Shown here: positions 61,352 to 64,000 of the stretch, in pieces
Numbering within the stretch: position 1 is the stretch's first letter
Layout of the letters: the number at the start of each line of letters is the position of its first letter
Source: Terrirubrum flagellatum
GTDB taxonomy: Bacteria; Pseudomonadota; Alphaproteobacteria; Rhizobiales; Beijerinckiaceae
Length of the DNA stretch: 64,000 bases
Direction: 5' to 3'
Assembly (NCBI RefSeq): GCF_022059845.1
Contig: NZ_CP091851.1
Span: forward strand, 3,906,001 to 3,970,000
Program-made: the position numbers and the translations under genes
Notes under the pieces: generated by a model
Database searches by the model: none
The model's input: the letters and a program-made list of their open reading frames with translations, nothing else
Told to the model about the DNA's origin: nothing

Positions 61352-62944
61352 TTATTTCGCCGGGGCGATGTCGTAGGCGAGCGTGTCCTCGTCGGCGCGC
61401 ACGCGAAGCATCTTCACCTTGTCCTTCTGCATCGCCCAGGCCGACGACACCGAAGCGATCGGGATCGACGGGATTTCCTTCATGAAGAGACGGTTCGCGT
61501 CCTCAAGCAACGCGCGACGCTTGCCTTCGTCGAGTTCGACCGCCGCGTCCTGCAAAAGCTTGTCCATCGCCTCATTCTTGTAGCCGCGCCAGTTGAACGC
61601 GCCCATGCGGCGCTGCGGATCGTTGGAATGAGCGATCGAGGACAGCGTGTAATGCGCTTCGCCGGTCAACGTGCCCCAACCCGACATCACCATCGACAAT
61701 TCGCCGCGCGTGCGCGCAGGGAACAGGGTTGCGCCGGGCTGGCCGTTCGCCGTCACATCGACGCCGATGCGCGCAAGCTGCTGCGCGATCGACGTGCCAA
61801 CCGCGCGATCGCCCGGCAGGCGGTCATTGGTGAAGCTGAACGTCACCTTGAAGCCGTTGGGATAACCAGCGTCCGCCAGAAGTTTCTTCGCTTTCTCGAT
61901 ATCCGGCTTCGACTCCGGGATATCCTTGGCATAGCCAAAGATGTTCGGCGTCACGAGCTGCGTGACCGGCGTGCCCAACCCTTCCATCGCGATTTCGGCG
62001 AGCGCCTTGCGGTCAATGCCGAGATCAAAAGCCTGGCGCACGCGCAGATCGCGGAACGGGTTCGCCGGCAGCGGCGATCCATCCTTGGCCGTCACCTGTT
62101 TCGTCTGCTCGCGCAGATCGAACTCAATATTGAAGACATAGACCGACTGAACCTTCGAAATCGCGAGCTTGGGATCACGCTCGAGAACCGGAACGTCGGC
62201 CGCCGGCGCGCGCACGATCAGATCGACCTGGCCCGCCTTGAGCTGCGCGACGCGCGCGGCGTCGTTTGGAATCTCCTTGCGCACCACACGGGCCCAGGGC
62301 GACGGCCCCTGCCAGTAGTCAGGATTGCGCTCGAGAACAAACTCCTCCTTCGGAGTCCATTTGACGAACTTGAAGGGCCCGGTGCCGATCGCGGCCTTGC
62401 CGGAATTGAACACCTCGTTGGCGTTCTCGGGCGTCACGCCAGCGGCGGCCTTGTGGCTCACGATAAACAGACGAATGAAATCGTTCGGCAGCGTCGGCGC
62501 AGGACCATTCGTGATGACATGAATGGTCAAGGGATCGATGATCTTGGTTTCCTTCACCTGGCGCACATAGATGGATGTCGGATTCGGGCCTTTCAGCGCC
62601 GGAATGCGCTCGATCGAGAACTTCACGTCCTCGGCGGTGAAGTCGGAGCCATCATGGAATTTCACGCCCTTGCGCAGCTTGAACTCCCAGGTAGTCGGAT
62701 CGATCGCCTTCCAGCTTTCGGCGAGACCCGGCTCGAGCTGAAGCTTGTCGCCGGACCAGACCAGCGTGTCATAGACATGCTTCATCGCCTCGGCGTGAGT
62801 GCCCGTGGCGGTGAAATGCGGATCCATCGAGTCCTGACCGGCGCGAATGCCTATTATCAGCGTCTGCGCCGACACGGCGCTCGTCATCAGCAAGGCGGCG
62901 GTCAACGCGCCCGCGCGTAAGAAGTTTCTCACATGCATCGTCAT
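61352..62944 (-). CDS. Peptide-type ABC transporter substrate-binding protein (family 5)
   Basis: A 530-residue periplasmic binding protein. Signal peptide MTMHVRNFLRAGALTAALLM, cleaved near VSA/QT. Family 5 segments include IIGIRAGQDSMDPHFTATGT, WEFKLRKGVKFHDGSDFTAEDV and the mid-protein NPDYWQGPSPW. GGGGAG lies 7 bases before the ATG, within the end of the MarR gene, which stops one base earlier. Its regulator and operon partner suggest amide- or peptide-containing ligands. Confidence 0.94.
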   Translation of the reverse strand: MTMHVRNFLRAGALTAALLMTSAVSAQTLIIGIRAGQDSMDPHFTATGTHAEAMKHVYDTLVWSGDKLQLEPGLAESWKAIDPTTWEFKLRKGVKFHDGSDFTAEDVKFSIERIPALKGPNPTSIYVRQVKETKIIDPLTIHVITNGPAPTLPNDFIRLFIVSHKAAAGVTPENANEVFNSGKAAIGTGPFKFVKWTPKEEFVLERNPDYWQGPSPWARVVRKEIPNDAARVAQLKAGQVDLIVRAPAADVPVLERDPKLAISKVQSVYVFNIEFDLREQTKQVTAKDGSPLPANPFRDLRVRQAFDLGIDRKALAEIAMEGLGTPVTQLVTPNIFGYAKDIPESKPDIEKAKKLLADAGYPNGFKVTFSFTNDRLPGDRAVGTSIAQQLARIGVDVTANGQPGATLFPARTRGELSMVMSGWGTLTGEAHYTLSSIAHSNDPQRRMGAFNWRGYKNEAMDKLLQDAAVELDEGKRRALLEDANRLFMKEIPSIPIASVSSAWAMQKDKVKMLRVRADEDTLAYDIAPAK

Positions 62945-62945
62945 C

Positions 62946-63503
62946 TCAATTCTCCCCTGCGATCTCCGCCGGCCAATCGCCGGCCTTCAGAATAATCTTC
63001 GTCATGAGGCTTTCGAGCGTCGCCTGCTCGTCCGGCGTCAGCGCGTGCGCCATGAGCTGCTCGCGCGCCACGAGCCGCGGCACCGTGTCCTTGATGATCG
63101 CCTTGCCGCTGGCCGAAAGATAAAGGTGATAGCGGCGGCGATCTTCAGCGTTCTGCTCGCGGCGGATCAGCTTCTTGCGCAAGAGGCTGTTCACCGCGCG
63201 GCTCAACGTGTTCTTCGGCCGCGAAGACGAAGCGACGATGTCCTCCGCCGTGATGCCTTCGCGCAGGCCGAGCGCATAAAGCACGACATGTTCAGGCTGC
63301 GTCAGCCGGTGATTGCGCCAGATGAGCTGATAGATGGGATGATTGAAGTGATGGGCGATATAGTTGACGCGGAAGGACAGCCAGCAAGGATTGTCCCACA
63401 GCTTTGTCGCGACCATGCCGTTGAGTTCGGCCGGGAACGCGTCGCGTTCGCCTGATTGGGCGGCGTTGCGTCGCGAAGCCAGAACCACACGCGCCATGCG
63501 CAC
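62946..63503 (-). CDS. MarR family transcriptional regulator
   Basis: A 185-residue regulator with winged helix-turn-helix (EHVVLYALGLREGITAEDI, SRPKNTLSRAVNSLLRKKL, RRYHLYLSASGKAI) and flanking dimerisation helices. It is the first gene of an operon with the binding protein (1-base gap) and asparaginase genes, and divergent from a creatininase gene. Two GTTCCA-NN-TGGAAC palindromes in that gap are probable operators. ATG 63503 is used; 63497 is an alternative. Confidence 0.92.
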   Translation of the reverse strand: MRMARVVLASRRNAAQSGERDAFPAELNGMVATKLWDNPCWLSFRVNYIAHHFNHPIYQLIWRNHRLTQPEHVVLYALGLREGITAEDIVASSSRPKNTLSRAVNSLLRKKLIRREQNAEDRRRYHLYLSASGKAIIKDTVPRLVAREQLMAHALTPDEQATLESLMTKIILKAGDWPAEIAGEN

Positions 63504-63515
63504 AGCCTTCCGATA

Positions 63516-63529
63516 GTTCCATTTGGAAC
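63516..63529. promoter_or_regulatory. Probable MarR operator, box 1
   Basis: GTTCCATTTGGAAC has perfect 6-bp inverted arms (GTTCCA/TGGAAC) and lies 12 bases before the MarR start. An identical pair of arms recurs at 63565-63578, 49 bases away centre to centre. It probably covers the promoter of the regulator operon. Confidence 0.75.
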
Positions 63530-63564
63530 TTGACGCGACGAATGGCGCCCGTCAAGATCAAAAA

Positions 63565-63578
63565 GTTCCAGATGGAAC
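63565..63578. promoter_or_regulatory. Probable MarR operator, box 2
   Basis: GTTCCAGATGGAAC has the same arms as box 1 and lies 19 bases before the creatininase start. A CTTGAC -35-like hexamer (63529-63534) reads toward the creatininase gene, and its inverted partner GTCAAG (63551-63556) reads toward MarR. Box 2 thus sits near the expected start region of the plus-strand transcript. Confidence 0.75.
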
Positions 63579-63597
63579 GATCTACGCCGGACCCGCG

Positions 63598-64000
63598 ATG
63601 CGCATCGCCGACATGAACTGGATGCAGACGCAGGCCCAGGTCGCGAAAGACGACCGCTGCGTGATCCCGCTCGGCTCGACGGAGCAGCACGCACATTTGA
63701 GCCTCAGCGTTGACGCGATCCTCTCCTCGCGCGTCGCGGAAGAGGCGGCCGAACCGCTTGCCGTTCCGGTGTTTCCCGTCGTGAATTACGGGCTCGCCAT
63801 CTCCTTCGCTGATTTTCCCGGCACGATCGCGCTTCGCCTCTCCACGCTCGCGGCGATCGTCGAAGACCTGCTCGACAGCGTCCATCGCGCAGGCTTCCGC
63901 CGCATTGTGTTCGTCAACGGCCATGGCGGCAACATTCCCGTCAACGCCGCCGCGCAGGAATGGCTCCATCGCCATCGTGGCGCACAGGTGAAATGGCATG
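63598..64000 (+). CDS. Creatininase family protein (creatinine amidohydrolase-like), 3' truncated by the window end
   Basis: The first 134 residues are visible and stay open to the window end. Family marks are the metal-binding loop [19 protein letters not shown] (Glu, His and Asp ligands) and the NGHGGN motif about 85 residues later. Family members cleave cyclic or linear amides such as creatinine, formamides or mycofactocin precursors. The canonical GPHLP after the first His is AHLSL here, so a substrate other than creatinine is likely. Divergent from the MarR gene. Confidence 0.9.
   Translation, partial: MRIADMNWMQTQAQVAKDDRCVIPLGSTEQHAHLSLSVDAILSSRVAEEAAEPLAVPVFPVVNYGLAISFADFPGTIALRLSTLAAIVEDLLDSVHRAGFRRIVFVNGHGGNIPVNAAAQEWLHRHRGAQVKWH

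Noticed and set aside
1-64000. Searched by eye for CRISPR arrays, insertion sequences, prophage genes, integrases and rRNA.
   Set aside because: No regularly spaced repeats, transposase or integrase motifs, phage structural genes or rRNA segments were found.

Overview
The window looks like a chromosomal segment of a GC-rich alphaproteobacterium, most likely in the order Hyphomicrobiales (Rhizobiales). The grounds are the high-GC coding bias, the order ffs-dnaX-ybaB-recR, the pheA-kdsB cluster divergent from a membrane-anchored CycM-type cytochrome c, the many solute-binding-protein transporters (ABC, TRAP, Bug), and short dispersed palindromic repeats between genes. I see no plasmid or phage backbone, integrase, transposase or CRISPR array. 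The genus cannot be fixed from the sequence alone.

Layout. 1-7 kb: a sugar O-acetyltransferase, a DUF2000 protein, an AraC regulator, two small exported proteins, nth, a DUF2244 membrane protein, truA and an M81 (MlrC-like) peptidase. 7-14 kb: dapE/dapD, a cysteine dioxygenase divergent from an Lrp/AsnC regulator, recR-ybaB-dnaX with the SRP RNA, and a VapBC pair with a perfect operator. 14-28.8 kb: an HIT protein, nudC, acetyltransferases (one frameshifted), a possible 27-residue membrane peptide, an orphan peptide-type binding protein, pheA, kdsB, cycM, an L,D-transpeptidase, a probable haloacetate/fluoroacetate dehalogenase next to a tartrate-dehydrogenase-like enzyme, two tandem TerC proteins and an SsuABC-type transporter.

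28.8-45.4 kb is accessory metabolism: a second Lrp/AsnC regulator, an M24 peptidase, an Old Yellow Enzyme, a VOC protein, an AraC regulator divergent from a complete branched-chain-amino-acid-type ABC transporter with a fused LivH-LivM permease, then a TRAP transporter with an SDR and an FAH-family hydrolase divergent from a GntR/FCD regulator, and a class I glutamine-amidotransferase-like hydrolase. 45.4-64 kb: a zinc-ribbon protein, tRNA-Arg(CCG), an acyltransferase-3 membrane protein, polA, a probable trans-3-hydroxy-L-proline dehydratase, a membrane-anchored class III cyclase, a Bug-type binding protein, a DHODH-like flavoprotein, a class II amidotransferase, an SDR, an NhaD-type antiporter, and a MarR-controlled group (binding protein plus isoaspartyl peptidase/asparaginase) divergent from a creatininase-family gene cut by the window end. 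Two 14-bp palindromes of the form GTTCCA-NN-TGGAAC lie in the promoter region of that last group.

The window alternates housekeeping blocks with small self-contained uptake-plus-catabolism modules, each with its own regulator beside it. No gap longer than 300 bases lacks a gene. The most notable items are the MarR dual-operator amide-hydrolase module, a bacterial cysteine dioxygenase that keeps the Cys/Tyr cross-link pair, the dehalogenase with an intact active site, the 27-codon membrane peptide, the dispersed repeat families and the frameshifted acetyltransferase.
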